Assembly (NCBI RefSeq): GCF_003667445.1
Contig: NZ_RCTF01000006.1
Coordinates: 124,001 to 188,000, forward strand
DNA: 64,000 nt
Source of the DNA: Xanthobacter tagetidis
GTDB taxonomy: Bacteria; Pseudomonadota; Alphaproteobacteria; Rhizobiales; Xanthobacteraceae
Direction of reading: 5' to 3'
The notes below the pieces were generated by a model. The model was not told where the DNA came from. It made no database searches and saw only the letters and a list, made by a program, of their open reading frames with translations. Positions 27,893-36,322 of this stretch are shown here, piece after piece. Each line of letters starts with the position of its first letter. The first letter of the stretch is position 1. The position numbers and the translations under genes were made by a program.

Positions 27893-28040
27893 GCAATGCG
27901 GGGCTGTGGGGTACGTCTGGAGACAATATCCCCGGGGCCTTATCGATCCTGAAGGGAGCTGTCCCTGACCTTGCCCCTGGGCTCGGACACACGGCGCCCA
28001 CCTACTTTGTAGGTTTCCCGGGATCGCACTCCGACGGCTT
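27893..28040 (+). ncRNA. ssrS: 6S RNA (SsrS)
   Basis: The non-coding gap between murJ and the 5-formyl-THF cyclo-ligase gene holds a long self-complementary stretch in the location where 6S RNA is found across proteobacteria. Visible features are a hairpin ACCTA-CTTTG-TAGGT near 28002-28015, complementary GGGAGCTGTCCCT within the body, and pairing between the 5' part (TGCGGGG near 27897) and the 3' part (CCCGGGATCGCA near 28016-28028), as expected for the closing stem. 6S RNA mimics an open promoter and sequesters the housekeeping sigma-RNA polymerase in stationary phase. The ends are approximate. Confidence 0.72.
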
Positions 28041-28074
28041 TCGCGGCTCCGCACCCTCTTCTTTCGCCTCCGTC

Positions 28075-28713
28075 ATGTCCCCTTCCCTTTCCGCTCCCGC
28101 CGATGCCGCCGCCGAGAAGCGGCGCCTGCGCGCGGGTGCGTTGGCGCGTCGCGCGGCCATGGGGGAGGAAGCACGGCGCCTCGCCTCGGCCGCCGCCGCA
28201 ATTCATGCGCGCACCGCCATGGGCGATGGCCCCCTGGCCGGGCGGACGATCGCCGTGTTCGCGCCCTTCCGGGACGAGATCGACACCTTTCCCCTCGCCG
28301 CACTGCTCCGCGCCGAAGGCGCCCGCTTGGCCTTGCCGGTGATCGTCGGCCGCGGGCTGCCGCTTGCGTTCCGCCTCTGGCAGGCGGACGACCCGCTTGT
28401 CCCCCAGGGCGCTTACGGCATCCCGACACCTTCGGAGACCGCGCCCGAGGCGACGCCGGACCTTGTCGTGGTGCCGCTCGCCGCCTTCGACCGCTGCGGC
28501 GGGCGCATCGGCTACGGCGCCGGCTTCTACGACCGCACGCTGGCCCGCCTGCGTGCCGCTTCGCCCGTTACCGCCCTCGGCTACGCCTTCGCCTGCCAGG
28601 AGGTGCCGCGGGTGCCCGCCGAGCCCCATGACGAACCCCTCGACATGATGATAACGGAGCACGGCGCCCTTCCCTGCTCCCACCCCTTCTCCCGCTTCTG
28701 CCCCGGACCCTGA
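28075..28713 (+). CDS. 5-formyltetrahydrofolate cyclo-ligase
   Basis: A 212-residue protein of the YgfA/MTHFS family, which converts 5-formyl-THF to 5,10-methenyl-THF with ATP. The N-terminal basic helix AAEKRRLRAGALARRAAM, the central VFAPFRDEIDTFPL and the nucleotide-binding loop GGRIGYGAGFYDRTL are visible. The ATG at 28075 lies just downstream of the putative 6S RNA, a conserved arrangement. It ends 4 bp before the YmdB-like gene, so the two are likely co-transcribed. Confidence 0.93.
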   Translation: MSPSLSAPADAAAEKRRLRAGALARRAAMGEEARRLASAAAAIHARTAMGDGPLAGRTIAVFAPFRDEIDTFPLAALLRAEGARLALPVIVGRGLPLAFRLWQADDPLVPQGAYGIPTPSETAPEATPDLVVVPLAAFDRCGGRIGYGAGFYDRTLARLRAASPVTALGYAFACQEVPRVPAEPHDEPLDMMITEHGALPCSHPFSRFCPGP

Positions 28714-28717
28714 CGCG

Positions 28718-29539
28718 ATGCGCATGCTCTTCCTCGGCGACGTGGTCGGCCGTCCCGGCCGCGACGTCGTCACCAGCCTCCTGCCGGGCCTCGTCGCCGA
28801 CTGGCGGCTCGATTTCGTCGCCGTGAACGGCGAGAACGCCGCCGGCGGCTTCGGCATCACCGAGGCCATCTATGAGGACCTCAGGGCAGCGGGGGCCGAC
28901 GCGGTCACGCTCGGCAACCACTCCTTCGACCAGCGCGAGGCGCTGGTCTTCATCGAGCGCGCGCCGCAATTGCTGCGCCCGGCAAACTACCCCGCCGGCA
29001 CGCCGGGCCGCGGCGCGGCGCTGGTGGAGGCGAAGAACGGCGCCAGCGTGCTGGTGCTCAACCTCATGGGCCGCATCTTCATGGATGCGCTGGACGACCC
29101 CTTCGTTGCGGCCGACCGCGCTCTGGAGGGGGCGGAGCTGGGCCGCGTGGCGGATGCGGTGCTGATCGACTTCCACGCCGAGACCACCAGCGAGAAGCAG
29201 GCGTTCGGCCATTATTGCGACGGCCGCGCCTCCCTGGTGGTGGGCACCCACACCCATGTGCCGACCGCCGACCACCGCATCCTGTACGGTGGCACCGCCT
29301 TCATGACCGATGTGGGCATGTGCGGCAGCTATGAGGGGGTGATCGGCATGGACAAGGAGGAGCCCATCCGCCGCTTCATCCGCAAGCTGCCCTCGGCCCG
29401 CTTCGAGCCGGCGGGCGGCGCCGGCACGCTCTCGGGCGTGGCGGTGGAGACCGACGACGCCACCGGCCTCGCCGTGAAGATCGCCCCGGTGCGCATCGGC
29501 GGGCCGCTGGCCGAGACCCGGCCGGATTTTTGGGGGTAG
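28718..29539 (+). CDS. YmdB-type (TIGR00282) metallophosphoesterase
   Basis: A 273-residue calcineurin-like phosphoesterase. The metal-binding motifs are FLGDVVGRPGRD, NGENAAGGFG, TLGNHSFDQ, and VGTHTHVPTADHRIL, the last followed by MTDVGMCG. Homologues such as Bacillus YmdB hydrolyse 2',3'-cyclic nucleotides or cAMP and influence biofilm and developmental decisions. The physiological substrate here is unknown. It follows the formyl-THF ligase gene by 4 bp. Confidence 0.93.
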   Translation: MRMLFLGDVVGRPGRDVVTSLLPGLVADWRLDFVAVNGENAAGGFGITEAIYEDLRAAGADAVTLGNHSFDQREALVFIERAPQLLRPANYPAGTPGRGAALVEAKNGASVLVLNLMGRIFMDALDDPFVAADRALEGAELGRVADAVLIDFHAETTSEKQAFGHYCDGRASLVVGTHTHVPTADHRILYGGTAFMTDVGMCGSYEGVIGMDKEEPIRRFIRKLPSARFEPAGGAGTLSGVAVETDDATGLAVKIAPVRIGGPLAETRPDFWG

Positions 29540-29599
29540 GGCGTTCCGCCGCCCGCAAATCCTGGCGCCCCCACGCCGGTCGCGCCCCCTCACCCCCGG

Positions 29600-29624
29600 C
29601 CCCTCTCCCGCGAGGGGAGAGGGG
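29600..29624. repeat. CCCCTCTCCC palindrome
   Basis: A perfect 10-bp stem (29600-29609 with 29615-29624) and 5-nt loop lie between the phosphoesterase gene and thrS. It resembles the repeats at 1671-1790. Without a T-run it is more likely a dispersed repeat than a standard terminator. Confidence 0.65.
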
Positions 29625-29758
29625 AGGCGCGCGCTGGACCGGCCGGCGCGCCGGGCCTTCTGGCTGGACGCCCGCTTGCCCGCTCCCTAAAAGGACCCCG
29701 CCAAATTGCGTGATGCCTACCTGCGTGGTGCGCAGGAGTGGGCGAAAAGGAGTGCCAC

Positions 29759-31732
29759 ATGATCTCGCTGACCTTCCCCGACGGCGCCAAGCGCGAATAT
29801 CCCGTGGGGACCTCCGGCGCCGACGTCGCCGCCCAGATTTCCAAGTCGCTCGCCAAGAAGGCCGTCGCCGTCACTCTGGACGGCGCGATGGCGGACCTTG
29901 CCGAGCCGATCAGCCGCGACGCGAAGATCGAGATCGTCACCCGCGACGACCCGCGCGCGCTGGAGCTGATCCGCCACGACTGCTCGCACGTGATGGCGGA
30001 GGCGGTGCAGGAGCTGTGGCCGGGCACCCAGGTGACCATCGGCCCGGTGATCGAGAACGGCTTCTATTACGACTTCGCGCGCAACGCCCCCTTCACCTCC
30101 GAAGACCTGCCGGTCATCGAGGCGAAGATGCGCGAGATCATCGCCCGCGACCGGCCCTTCACGCGCGAGGTGTGGAGCCGGGACGAGGCCAAGCGCGTGT
30201 TCGCCGCCAAGGGCGAGGCCTACAAGGTCGAGCTGGTCGACGCGATCCCGGCGGACCAGGACGTGAAGATCTACAAGCAGGGCGAGTGGTTCGACCTCTG
30301 CCGCGGCCCGCACATGCCCTCCACCGGCAAGATCGGCACTGCCTTCAAGCTGATGAAGGTGGCCGGCGCCTATTGGCGCGGTGATTCGAACAACCCGATG
30401 CTGACCCGCATCTACGGCACCGCCTGGCAGGACGAGAAGGCGCTTGCCGATTACCTCCACCGGCTGGAGGAGGCGGAGAAGCGCGACCACCGCCGCCTCG
30501 GCCGAGAGATGGACCTGTTCCACTTCCAGGAGGAGGGGCCGGGCACCGTCTTCTGGCACCCCAAGGGCTGGACCCTGTTCCAGGAGTTGGTGGCCTATAT
30601 GCGCCGGCGCCTGAAGGCGGACTATGACGAGGTCAACGCCCCGCAGGTGCTGGACGCCTCGCTGTGGGAGACCTCCGGCCACTGGGGCTGGTACAAGGAG
30701 AACATGTTCAAGGTCCAGTCGGCGGGCGACGAGACCAAGGACGAGCGCGTGTTCGCGCTGAAGCCCATGAACTGCCCCGGCCATGTGCAGATCTTCAAGC
30801 ACGGGCTGAAGAGCTACCGCGATCTGCCCATGCGCCTCGCCGAGTTCGGCCTGGTGCACCGCTACGAGCCGTCCGGCGCGCTGCATGGGCTGATGCGCGT
30901 GCGCGGCTTCACGCAGGACGACGCCCACGTCTTCTGCACCGAGGAGCAGATGGCGGCGGAGTGCCTGAAGATCAACGATCTGATCCTCTCCACCTATGCC
31001 GACTTCGGCTTCGACGAGATCGTGGTGAAGCTCTCCACCCGGCCGGAGAAGCGCGTCGGCACCGATGCGGTGTGGGATCATGCCGAGAGCGTCATGAGCG
31101 GCGTGCTCGACCAGATCGCCGCCTCCTCCAACCGCATCAAGACCGGCATCCTGCAGGGCGAGGGCGCGTTCTACGGGCCGAAGTTCGAATACACGCTGAG
31201 GGACGCCATCGGCCGCGAGTGGCAGTGCGGCACCACGCAGGTGGACTTCAACCTGCCGGAGCGGTTCGGCGCCTTCTACGTGGATGCGGACGGGCAGAAG
31301 AAGACGCCGGTGATGATCCACCGCGCCATCTGCGGCTCCATGGAGCGCTTCACCGGCATCCTCATCGAGCACTTCGCCGGCCACTTCCCGCTGTGGCTCG
31401 CCCCCACCCAGGTGGTGGTCGCCACCATCACCTCGGACGCGGACGACTACGCCGCCGAGGTGGTGGACGCGCTGAAGGCGGCCGGCCTTCGTGCCGAGCT
31501 CGACCTGCGCAACGAGAAGATCAACCTCAAGGTGCGCGAGCACTCGCTGGCCAAGGTGCCGGTGCTCCTGGTGGCGGGCAAGAAGGAGGCGGCCGAACGC
31601 ACCCTCTCCATGCGCCGCCTCGGCTCCAACGCCCAGACCTCCGGCGCGCTGGACGAGGTGATCGCGTCGCTGGTGGACGAGGCCGTGCCGCCGGACCTCA
31701 AGCGCAAGGCGCTGGCCGCGAAGGCGGCGTGA
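29759..31732 (+). CDS. thrS: Threonine--tRNA ligase
   Basis: A full-length 657-residue class II synthetase: TGS domain (residues ~1-62), the editing domain with [16 protein letters not shown], the catalytic core containing [38 protein letters not shown] and [14 protein letters not shown], and a C-terminal anticodon-binding domain. It charges tRNA-Thr and hydrolyses mischarged seryl-tRNA. The ATG at 29759 follows AAGGAG; an in-frame ATG seven codons upstream is less well placed. Confidence 0.97.
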   Translation: MISLTFPDGAKREYPVGTSGADVAAQISKSLAKKAVAVTLDGAMADLAEPISRDAKIEIVTRDDPRALELIRHDCSHVMAEAVQELWPGTQVTIGPVIENGFYYDFARNAPFTSEDLPVIEAKMREIIARDRPFTREVWSRDEAKRVFAAKGEAYKVELVDAIPADQDVKIYKQGEWFDLCRGPHMPSTGKIGTAFKLMKVAGAYWRGDSNNPMLTRIYGTAWQDEKALADYLHRLEEAEKRDHRRLGREMDLFHFQEEGPGTVFWHPKGWTLFQELVAYMRRRLKADYDEVNAPQVLDASLWETSGHWGWYKENMFKVQSAGDETKDERVFALKPMNCPGHVQIFKHGLKSYRDLPMRLAEFGLVHRYEPSGALHGLMRVRGFTQDDAHVFCTEEQMAAECLKINDLILSTYADFGFDEIVVKLSTRPEKRVGTDAVWDHAESVMSGVLDQIAASSNRIKTGILQGEGAFYGPKFEYTLRDAIGREWQCGTTQVDFNLPERFGAFYVDADGQKKTPVMIHRAICGSMERFTGILIEHFAGHFPLWLAPTQVVVATITSDADDYAAEVVDALKAAGLRAELDLRNEKINLKVREHSLAKVPVLLVAGKKEAAERTLSMRRLGSNAQTSGALDEVIASLVDEAVPPDLKRKALAAKAA

Positions 31733-31759
31733 GGGGGAGCGAACAGGACGGAATGAGGG

Positions 31760-31789
31760 AGGCGGGGCTTCGGCCTCGCCTTTCTTTTT
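31760..31789 (+). terminator. Rho-independent terminator of thrS
   Basis: A 9-bp stem AGGCGGGGC/GCCTCGCCT (one G-U pair) with a TTCG tetraloop (31769-31772) is followed by TTCTTTTTG. It separates thrS from the downstream toxin-antitoxin promoter. Confidence 0.92.
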
Positions 31790-31799
31790 GCACTACAAC

Positions 31800-31823
31800 A
31801 AACACTGTTTATAAACACTGTTT
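31800..31823. promoter_or_regulatory. Tandem AAACACTGTTT operator-like repeats
   Basis: Two identical 11-bp near-palindromes (31800-31810 and 31813-31823) are spaced 13 bp apart in AT-rich DNA directly upstream of the antitoxin-like gene, followed by a half-like TTTGTTTGAC. A TATAAA between the copies could be a -10 element. Repeated palindromes here fit an autoregulatory operator for a toxin-antitoxin module. Confidence 0.7.
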
Positions 31824-31860
31824 GTTTGACTAGCCTCCAATATCGAAAGAGGAGGTTCCC

Positions 31861-32295
31861 GTGGCATCGTCCAGCGCACTCAAGGCCCCGACCGATTCCC
31901 GTTACGCGCCTCTGACCGCCCACCTCAGGACCGTCAGCCAAACCCATGTCGCGATGACATTCGCGGAGATCGAGGCGCTGGTGGGCCATCCCCTCCCCGC
32001 CAGCGCCCGCCGTCACCGCGCGTGGTGGAGCAACAATCCGAGCAACAGTGTTATCACCTGGGCCTGGCTGGCTGCCGGTTACAAGTCCGAGCAAGTGGAC
32101 ATGGAGGCGGGCCGCCTCGTCTTCCGGCGCGTGGAGGAGGAGGAACGGATGTCGGCGGTCGCTGAGGCCGCCCCGGCCGCCGACCGCGCGAGCCTGCTGA
32201 AGGCGCTCTACGGCGCGCTCAAGGGCACCGTCACGGTTGCCGACGGCACCGACCTCACCGCGCCCACCGCCACCGACTGGCGGGCGGAGCGCTGA
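31861..32295 (+). CDS. Antitoxin-like protein: DUF7662-like domain plus toxin-binding-like tail
   Basis: A 144-residue protein from a GTG start 5 nt after GAGGAGG. The first ~85 residues contain MTFAEIEALVGHPLP, a Trp-rich RAWWSNNPSN motif and AWLAAGYKSEQVDMEAGRLVF, resembling the DUF7662 domain found in small bacterial proteins. The C-terminal ~40 residues (LYGALKGTVTVADGTDLTAP...WRAE) look like the acidic tails by which type II antitoxins bind PIN or RelE toxins. The PIN gene starts 1 bp after the stop codon. The assignment as antitoxin rests on this tail and context. Confidence 0.7.
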   Translation: MASSSALKAPTDSRYAPLTAHLRTVSQTHVAMTFAEIEALVGHPLPASARRHRAWWSNNPSNSVITWAWLAAGYKSEQVDMEAGRLVFRRVEEEERMSAVAEAAPAADRASLLKALYGALKGTVTVADGTDLTAPTATDWRAER

Positions 32296-32296
32296 G

Positions 32297-32716
32297 ATGG
32301 CCCTGCCCATCCTGCTCGATACCTGCGCCGCCATCTGGATCGCCAATGGCGACCGGATCGCTCCCGAGGCTCTGGAGCGGCTGGCCGATGCCCGCGAGGC
32401 CGGGCAGTCGATCTTCATCTGCCCCATGACGGCCTGGGAGATCGGCCAGCTGGTGGCATCGCGAAAGATCGCGCTGGCCCAGTCGCCGACCGCTTGGTTC
32501 CGCGCGCTTGTGGCCCTGCCCGGCGTGGCGCTGGCGGCCATGCCGCCCGAAGCCCTGATTGAATCGTCCTTCCTGCCGGACGAGCCGCCCGCCCGCGATC
32601 CCGTCGATCGCATCATGATCGCCACGGCGCGCCATCACGGCTACCAGCTGATGACGCGCGACCGCCTCCTCCTCGGCTTCGCCGCCCGCGGGCACCTGCA
32701 GGCGATTGCCTGCTGA
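32297..32716 (+). CDS. PIN-domain toxin (VapC-like)
   Basis: A 139-residue PIN protein. LLLDTCAAIWIANGD supplies the first catalytic Asp, WEIGQLVASRKI the Glu, and DPVDRIMIATARHHGYQLMTRDRLLL the last acidic cluster. This is the subfamily with D-x-C/H-x-x-x-W and R-D-P-x-D-R motifs. It probably acts as an RNase restrained by the protein encoded just upstream, with 1 bp between the genes. It converges closely on a cytochrome c gene, leaving 2 bp between stops. Confidence 0.88.
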   Translation: MALPILLDTCAAIWIANGDRIAPEALERLADAREAGQSIFICPMTAWEIGQLVASRKIALAQSPTAWFRALVALPGVALAAMPPEALIESSFLPDEPPARDPVDRIMIATARHHGYQLMTRDRLLLGFAARGHLQAIAC

Positions 32717-32718
32717 TC

Positions 32719-33057
32719 CTACTTCCGCAGGCTCGCGAAATAGGCGGCAAGGTCGGCCGCCTCGTTGCGGGTCAGCGCGACCTGCGGCATCTGCGGATGC
32801 GGATTGAGCAGGCGTAAGGCGAGCCACGGGGCGGAGATGTCGCCGTCGCGCTCCGCGAGCGCCGCGAAGGTCGGGGCGTCGCTGGCGGCGCTTTGCGGGG
32901 CGGCGCCCACCACATGGCAGCCGGCGCACCAGCGCTCCGCCAGAGCGCGCCCGGCGACAGCGTCGGGCCGGTGGACGGGCGCGGCGGCGAGTGCCGTCGC
33001 GGCGAGCGCGGCGGCGGCGAGGCAGAGGGCGGATAGGGGCTTGCCGGGGCGCGTCAC
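32719..33057 (-). CDS. Small exported c-type cytochrome
   Basis: A 112-residue protein with a signal sequence (ALCLAAAALAATALAAA), a single heme-binding motif CAGCH and a late Met ligand candidate in NPHPQMPQ, followed by the usual C-terminal helix AADLAAYFASLRK. It is a class I monoheme cytochrome of the periplasm or membrane surface. The start at GTG 33057 has GGAG 6 nt upstream; a GTG four codons earlier is possible. Its electron partner is unknown. It would be matured by the Ccm system encoded later in the window. Confidence 0.85.
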   Translation of the reverse strand: MTRPGKPLSALCLAAAALAATALAAAPVHRPDAVAGRALAERWCAGCHVVGAAPQSAASDAPTFAALAERDGDISAPWLALRLLNPHPQMPQVALTRNEAADLAAYFASLRK

Positions 33058-33146
33058 GGGCGGCTCCACACAGAGGTTGTCGCCTCAGCGGAGCACGGCG
33101 GGCCCGCCGGCTCATTGATCCCGAACATATCGCCGCAAGGCGGCGC

Positions 33147-34190
33147 TCACTTCACCAGGACCTCGACCTCCTGGTCGTGGCCGGCATCCACCTTGAACTC
33201 GCGGCTGTAATTCTTGCCGCCGTTGCGGGCGATGGCGGCATAGTCGCCTTCGGTGAGCACGAACACCGGGAAGGCGCCGATGGATTCCTTGATGGTGTCG
33301 CCGCCGGGGGTGATGACGGTCCATTGCGTATCGGCCTGCGCCTCGCCGCCCTGCACCTTCACCAGCTTCAGCATCACCTGCGCGGCGCGGTGGTGCATGG
33401 TGGCATCGGTGAGCTTGCCGGGCTGGACCGAGACGTCCGCGCGCACCACGGCATTGGCGTCGCCATAGGTGGAAACCACGTGGTAGGTGCCTTCCGGCAG
33501 CAGCACCACCTCGCCGGCGCCGGCGCCGCGATAATAAGGCTGGGTGGAGGTGCGCCCCTGCAGGAACGAGCCCTCGAAGATGTCGAACGTGACCTTCTGC
33601 GGCGAGATGGTCTTGTTCTCCACGTCCGCTTCCAGGCGCAGGCCGCCGGCCGGCAGCACGAAGCCCTCGCGGCGGGACACCGGGCCGAGCACGATGCGCT
33701 GCGCTGTGTTCGCCAGCCCGTAGCTCGCATGGATGATGTAGCCGCCGGGGGTGAGGAAGAACACCGGCGCCGCATCCGTGCTCTCGGCCACCAGCGGGAA
33801 GGCGCCGGAGGCTTCCGGCCGGTCCGCGAACACGCGCCAGACGACGCCGCGGGGAATGGCCTGCCCCTCGGGCGAGAAGCGGGCGAACACGCCGAGCGCC
33901 GCCTTTCCGGGCGGCGAGGGTGGCAGCACCGCATGGGGCTCGCGCGCCCCCGCGCCGCCGCCGGGAACGATGGCGCGCGGCGGCCCCGAGGGCGGCGGCG
34001 CGAACGGCCCGGCCTGGGGCGCCGCGGAGGGCGGGGTGCCGAGAAACTGGAGGCTTTGCGCGCCGGCGGGCGCGGCGGCGGCGGCGATCAGCCCGGCCGC
34101 CAGCGCGACGCGCGCGACGCGCCGACCGATCCCGCGCAGCGCGCGAAGCGCGCGGGCGGCCGAAGCGGGAGCGAGGCGTGAAGCGTCCAT
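33147..34190 (-). CDS. Exported conserved protein with tandem beta-sandwich-like repeats
   Basis: A 347-residue protein with a basic N-terminus, a signal/TM segment (ARVALAAGLIAAAAAPAGAQ) and a Pro-rich linker. It then has at least two related segments of the form GGY-I-HASYG and EG-Y-VVSTYGDANAVVRADV, recurring later as EGDYAAIARNGGKNYSREF. The repeats look like carboxypeptidase-regulatory or Ig-like strands. No enzyme motif is visible. The ATG at 34190 is preferred to a GTG five codons upstream. Confidence 0.7.
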   Translation of the reverse strand: MDASRLAPASAARALRALRGIGRRVARVALAAGLIAAAAAPAGAQSLQFLGTPPSAAPQAGPFAPPPSGPPRAIVPGGGAGAREPHAVLPPSPPGKAALGVFARFSPEGQAIPRGVVWRVFADRPEASGAFPLVAESTDAAPVFFLTPGGYIIHASYGLANTAQRIVLGPVSRREGFVLPAGGLRLEADVENKTISPQKVTFDIFEGSFLQGRTSTQPYYRGAGAGEVVLLPEGTYHVVSTYGDANAVVRADVSVQPGKLTDATMHHRAAQVMLKLVKVQGGEAQADTQWTVITPGGDTIKESIGAFPVFVLTEGDYAAIARNGGKNYSREFKVDAGHDQEVEVLVK

Positions 34191-34237
34191 GGCACTGAGG
34201 TGCACAAAATTCCGGGCGGATTCAAGTCCGGCCTGCG

Positions 34238-34278
34238 GGGCGCCGCCGGGCGCGGCCAGCCCGCGCCCGGCGGCGCCC
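34238..34278. repeat. Perfect 18-bp inverted repeat
   Basis: Positions 34238-34255 and 34261-34278 are perfect reverse complements around a 5-nt loop (CCAGC). The element lies between purK and the next gene on the same strand. It has no T-run, so it could be a transcript-stabilising hairpin, a weak terminator or a mobile repeat. Confidence 0.85.
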
Positions 34279-34283
34279 TGGGG

Positions 34284-35366
34284 TCAGCAGCCCTCGCCGT
34301 CGCGCAGGCGGTTCACATGGCCCATCTTGCGGCCGGCCCGGGCCTCGTCCTTGCCGTAGAGATGCAGCCGCGCGCCGGGTTCGGCGAGAATCTTGTGCCA
34401 GGCATGCACGTCCTCGCCGATCAGGTTGGTCATCTGCGCCGGACCCAGCCGGGCCGGATCGCCGAGCGGCCAGCCGGCGATGGCGCGCACGTGCTGCTCG
34501 AACTGGCAGGTGGCGGCGCCGTCCTGCGTCCAGTGGCCGCTGTTGTGGACCCGCGGGGCGATCTCGTTCACCAGCACCCGCTCCGCGGCGCCGCGCCCCA
34601 CCAGGAACAGCTCCACCGCGAACACGCCCACATATTCGAGCGCGCCCGAGATGGCGCAGGCGATGGACCGCGCCGCCCGCTCGGTTTCCGGGCTGACGCC
34701 GGCGGGCACCGTGGAGGTGTGCAGGATGTGCTCGCGGTGCACGTTGCGCGTCACGTCATAGGCGGCGAAAGCGTCGTCCGCGCGCCGGGCGGCGACGATG
34801 GACACCTCCGCCTCGAACCGCACGAAGCCCTCAAGGATCGCCGGCTGGCGCCCGAGCGCGTGCCAGGCCGCCGTAAGATCCTCGCCGGGGCGGACGATGA
34901 CCTGCCCCTTGCCGTCATAGCCGAAGCGCCGCGTCTTCAGCACCGCAGGAAGGCCGATCGCGGCCACCGCCGCCTCCAGCGAGGCGAGGTCGTCCACGGG
35001 CGCGAACGGGGCGGTCTCGATGCCGAGCGCGCGAACGAAGCTCTTCTCCGCGAGCCGGTCCTGGGTGGTGGCGAGCGCCTTGGCGCCGGGCGCCAGCGGA
35101 CGGCGGGCGGCGAGGAACTCGGCGGTCGCCAGCGGCACGTTCTCGAACTCGTAGGTGACCACGTCGACCTGGCGCGCGAACGCCTCCAGCGCGGCGAAGT
35201 CGTCATAGGCGGCGCAGATGTGGCCGGCGCTGACCTGGAAGGCCGGGCTGTCCTTGTCCGGGCAGAGGATGAAGCTCTTCAGGCCCAGTCGCGCGGCGGC
35301 GAGCGCGATCATACGCCCCAGTTGGCCGCCGCCGAGAATCCCGATGGTATCGCCCGGCGCCAGCAT
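34284..35366 (-). CDS. purK: 5-(carboxyamino)imidazole ribonucleotide synthase PurK
   Basis: A 360-residue ATP-grasp enzyme that carboxylates AIR to N5-CAIR in purine synthesis. The N-terminal GILGGGQLGRMIALAAARLG and the ATP-grasp elements VLKTRRFGYDGKGQ, EVSIVAAR, NEIAPRVHNSGHWT are visible. It follows purE by 3 bp, forming the purEK operon typical of bacteria that use the two-step carboxylation. Confidence 0.97.
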   Translation of the reverse strand: MLAPGDTIGILGGGQLGRMIALAAARLGLKSFILCPDKDSPAFQVSAGHICAAYDDFAALEAFARQVDVVTYEFENVPLATAEFLAARRPLAPGAKALATTQDRLAEKSFVRALGIETAPFAPVDDLASLEAAVAAIGLPAVLKTRRFGYDGKGQVIVRPGEDLTAAWHALGRQPAILEGFVRFEAEVSIVAARRADDAFAAYDVTRNVHREHILHTSTVPAGVSPETERAARSIACAISGALEYVGVFAVELFLVGRGAAERVLVNEIAPRVHNSGHWTQDGAATCQFEQHVRAIAGWPLGDPARLGPAQMTNLIGEDVHAWHKILAEPGARLHLYGKDEARAGRKMGHVNRLRDGEGC

Positions 35367-35369
35367 GGC

Positions 35370-35852
35370 TCAGACCGGCCGCTCCGCCACCTGCGCCGTG
35401 CGCGCGGCGCGGAAGTCCTTGAGACGCTGGGCAAGACCGGCGTCGCCGAGGGCGAGCACGGCGGCGGCGAGCAGCGCCGCGTTGGTGGCGCCGGCCCGGC
35501 CGATGGCGAGCGTGCCGACGGGGATGCCCGCGGGCATCTGGACGATGGAATAGAGGCTGTCGAGGCCGCTCATGGCCTTCGATTCCACCGGCACGCCGAA
35601 CACCGGCAGGGTGGTGAGGGAGGCGACCATGCCCGGCAGGTGGGCGGCGCCGCCGGCGCCGGCGATCACCACCTTGAAGCCCTCCGCCTCGGCGCCCTTG
35701 GCGAAGGCATACATGCGGTCCGGGGTGCGGTGGGCGGAGACGATGCGCACGTCGTGCGGGATCGCGAGCGCCGCCAGCGTCTCCGCTGCGTGGCGCATGG
35801 TGTCCCAATCGGACTGGCTGCCCATGATGACGGCCACAAGCGGCGCGCTCAT
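35370..35852 (-). CDS. purE: N5-carboxyaminoimidazole ribonucleotide mutase PurE
   Basis: A 160-residue class I PurE. The phosphate-binding [12 protein letters not shown] and the loops [12 protein letters not shown] and [15 protein letters not shown] are present. It converts N5-CAIR to CAIR. The ATG at 35852 starts directly before the first beta strand; the frame runs on upstream without coding character. It is the first gene of the purEK pair. Confidence 0.97.
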   Translation of the reverse strand: MSAPLVAVIMGSQSDWDTMRHAAETLAALAIPHDVRIVSAHRTPDRMYAFAKGAEAEGFKVVIAGAGGAAHLPGMVASLTTLPVFGVPVESKAMSGLDSLYSIVQMPAGIPVGTLAIGRAGATNAALLAAAVLALGDAGLAQRLKDFRAARTAQVAERPV

Positions 35853-35984
35853 CCCTTCCGACCCCTCGGGAAAAAAGGAAAGCGCGGCTTTATAGGAATG
35901 CGGCAGGCGGGGCAAGGGGCGGGCGCCGCGCCGGGCGCAGAGTCCGGTGTGGCGCAGGGACCGATGCACGAAGAACGCACCCAC

Positions 35985-36040
35985 GTTTAAAAATTGATTC
36001 TACGATTATTGCTATCTATGCGTGTATTATCTAACATCCC
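35985..36040 (+). promoter_or_regulatory. AT-rich promoter region
   Basis: This is one of the most AT-rich patches of the window. TTGATT (35994-35999) and TATGCG (36017-36022) are 17 bp apart; TATTAT (36025-36030) is an alternative -10. It lies upstream of the small secreted peptide gene and may also face purE on the other strand. The spacing is good but the -10 match is partial. Confidence 0.45.
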
Positions 36041-36061
36041 GCTCCAACGGATGAAGGCCAC

Positions 36062-36286
36062 ATGGGACGGGATGTTTCGACGATGAAGCGCTGGCGGCTC
36101 CTCGGCCTGATCGTGATGGTCGCAGCCCTCGCCTCCTCGAGCGCGCGGGCACAGGTGCCGCCGCACCAGCCCGGCACCATCTGCTTCACCCCCTATTTCT
36201 GGTGCTGGGCCCAGCCGCCCGGCCCTCCCGGCGCCTATTGCGGCTGTCCGGGACCCTATGGCTGGGTGCAGGGGATTCTGGGGTGA
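36062..36286 (+). CDS. Small secreted Cys/Pro-rich peptide
   Basis: A 74-residue protein with a clear signal peptide (MKRWRLLGLIVMVAALASSSARA, residues 8-30) and a mature part of about 44 residues. The mature part is rich in Pro, Gly, aromatic residues and four Cys, arranged as C-x6-C and C-x-C (CFTPYFWCW, YCGCPGPYGW). The Cys could form disulfides or bind metal. AAGG precedes the first ATG; the in-frame ATG at 36083 is also possible. No family is recognised. A 36-bp gap separates it from the following membrane protein gene. Confidence 0.65.
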   Translation: MGRDVSTMKRWRLLGLIVMVAALASSSARAQVPPHQPGTICFTPYFWCWAQPPGPPGAYCGCPGPYGWVQGILG

Positions 36287-36322
36287 AGCGAGGCCGCTGA
36301 TCATCGAGGATCGAGGGACGCC

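Noticed and set aside
29540..29758. Possible T-box or leader regulation of thrS
   Set aside because: No T-box sequence elements or specifier-like structure is visible; only a dispersed palindrome is present.
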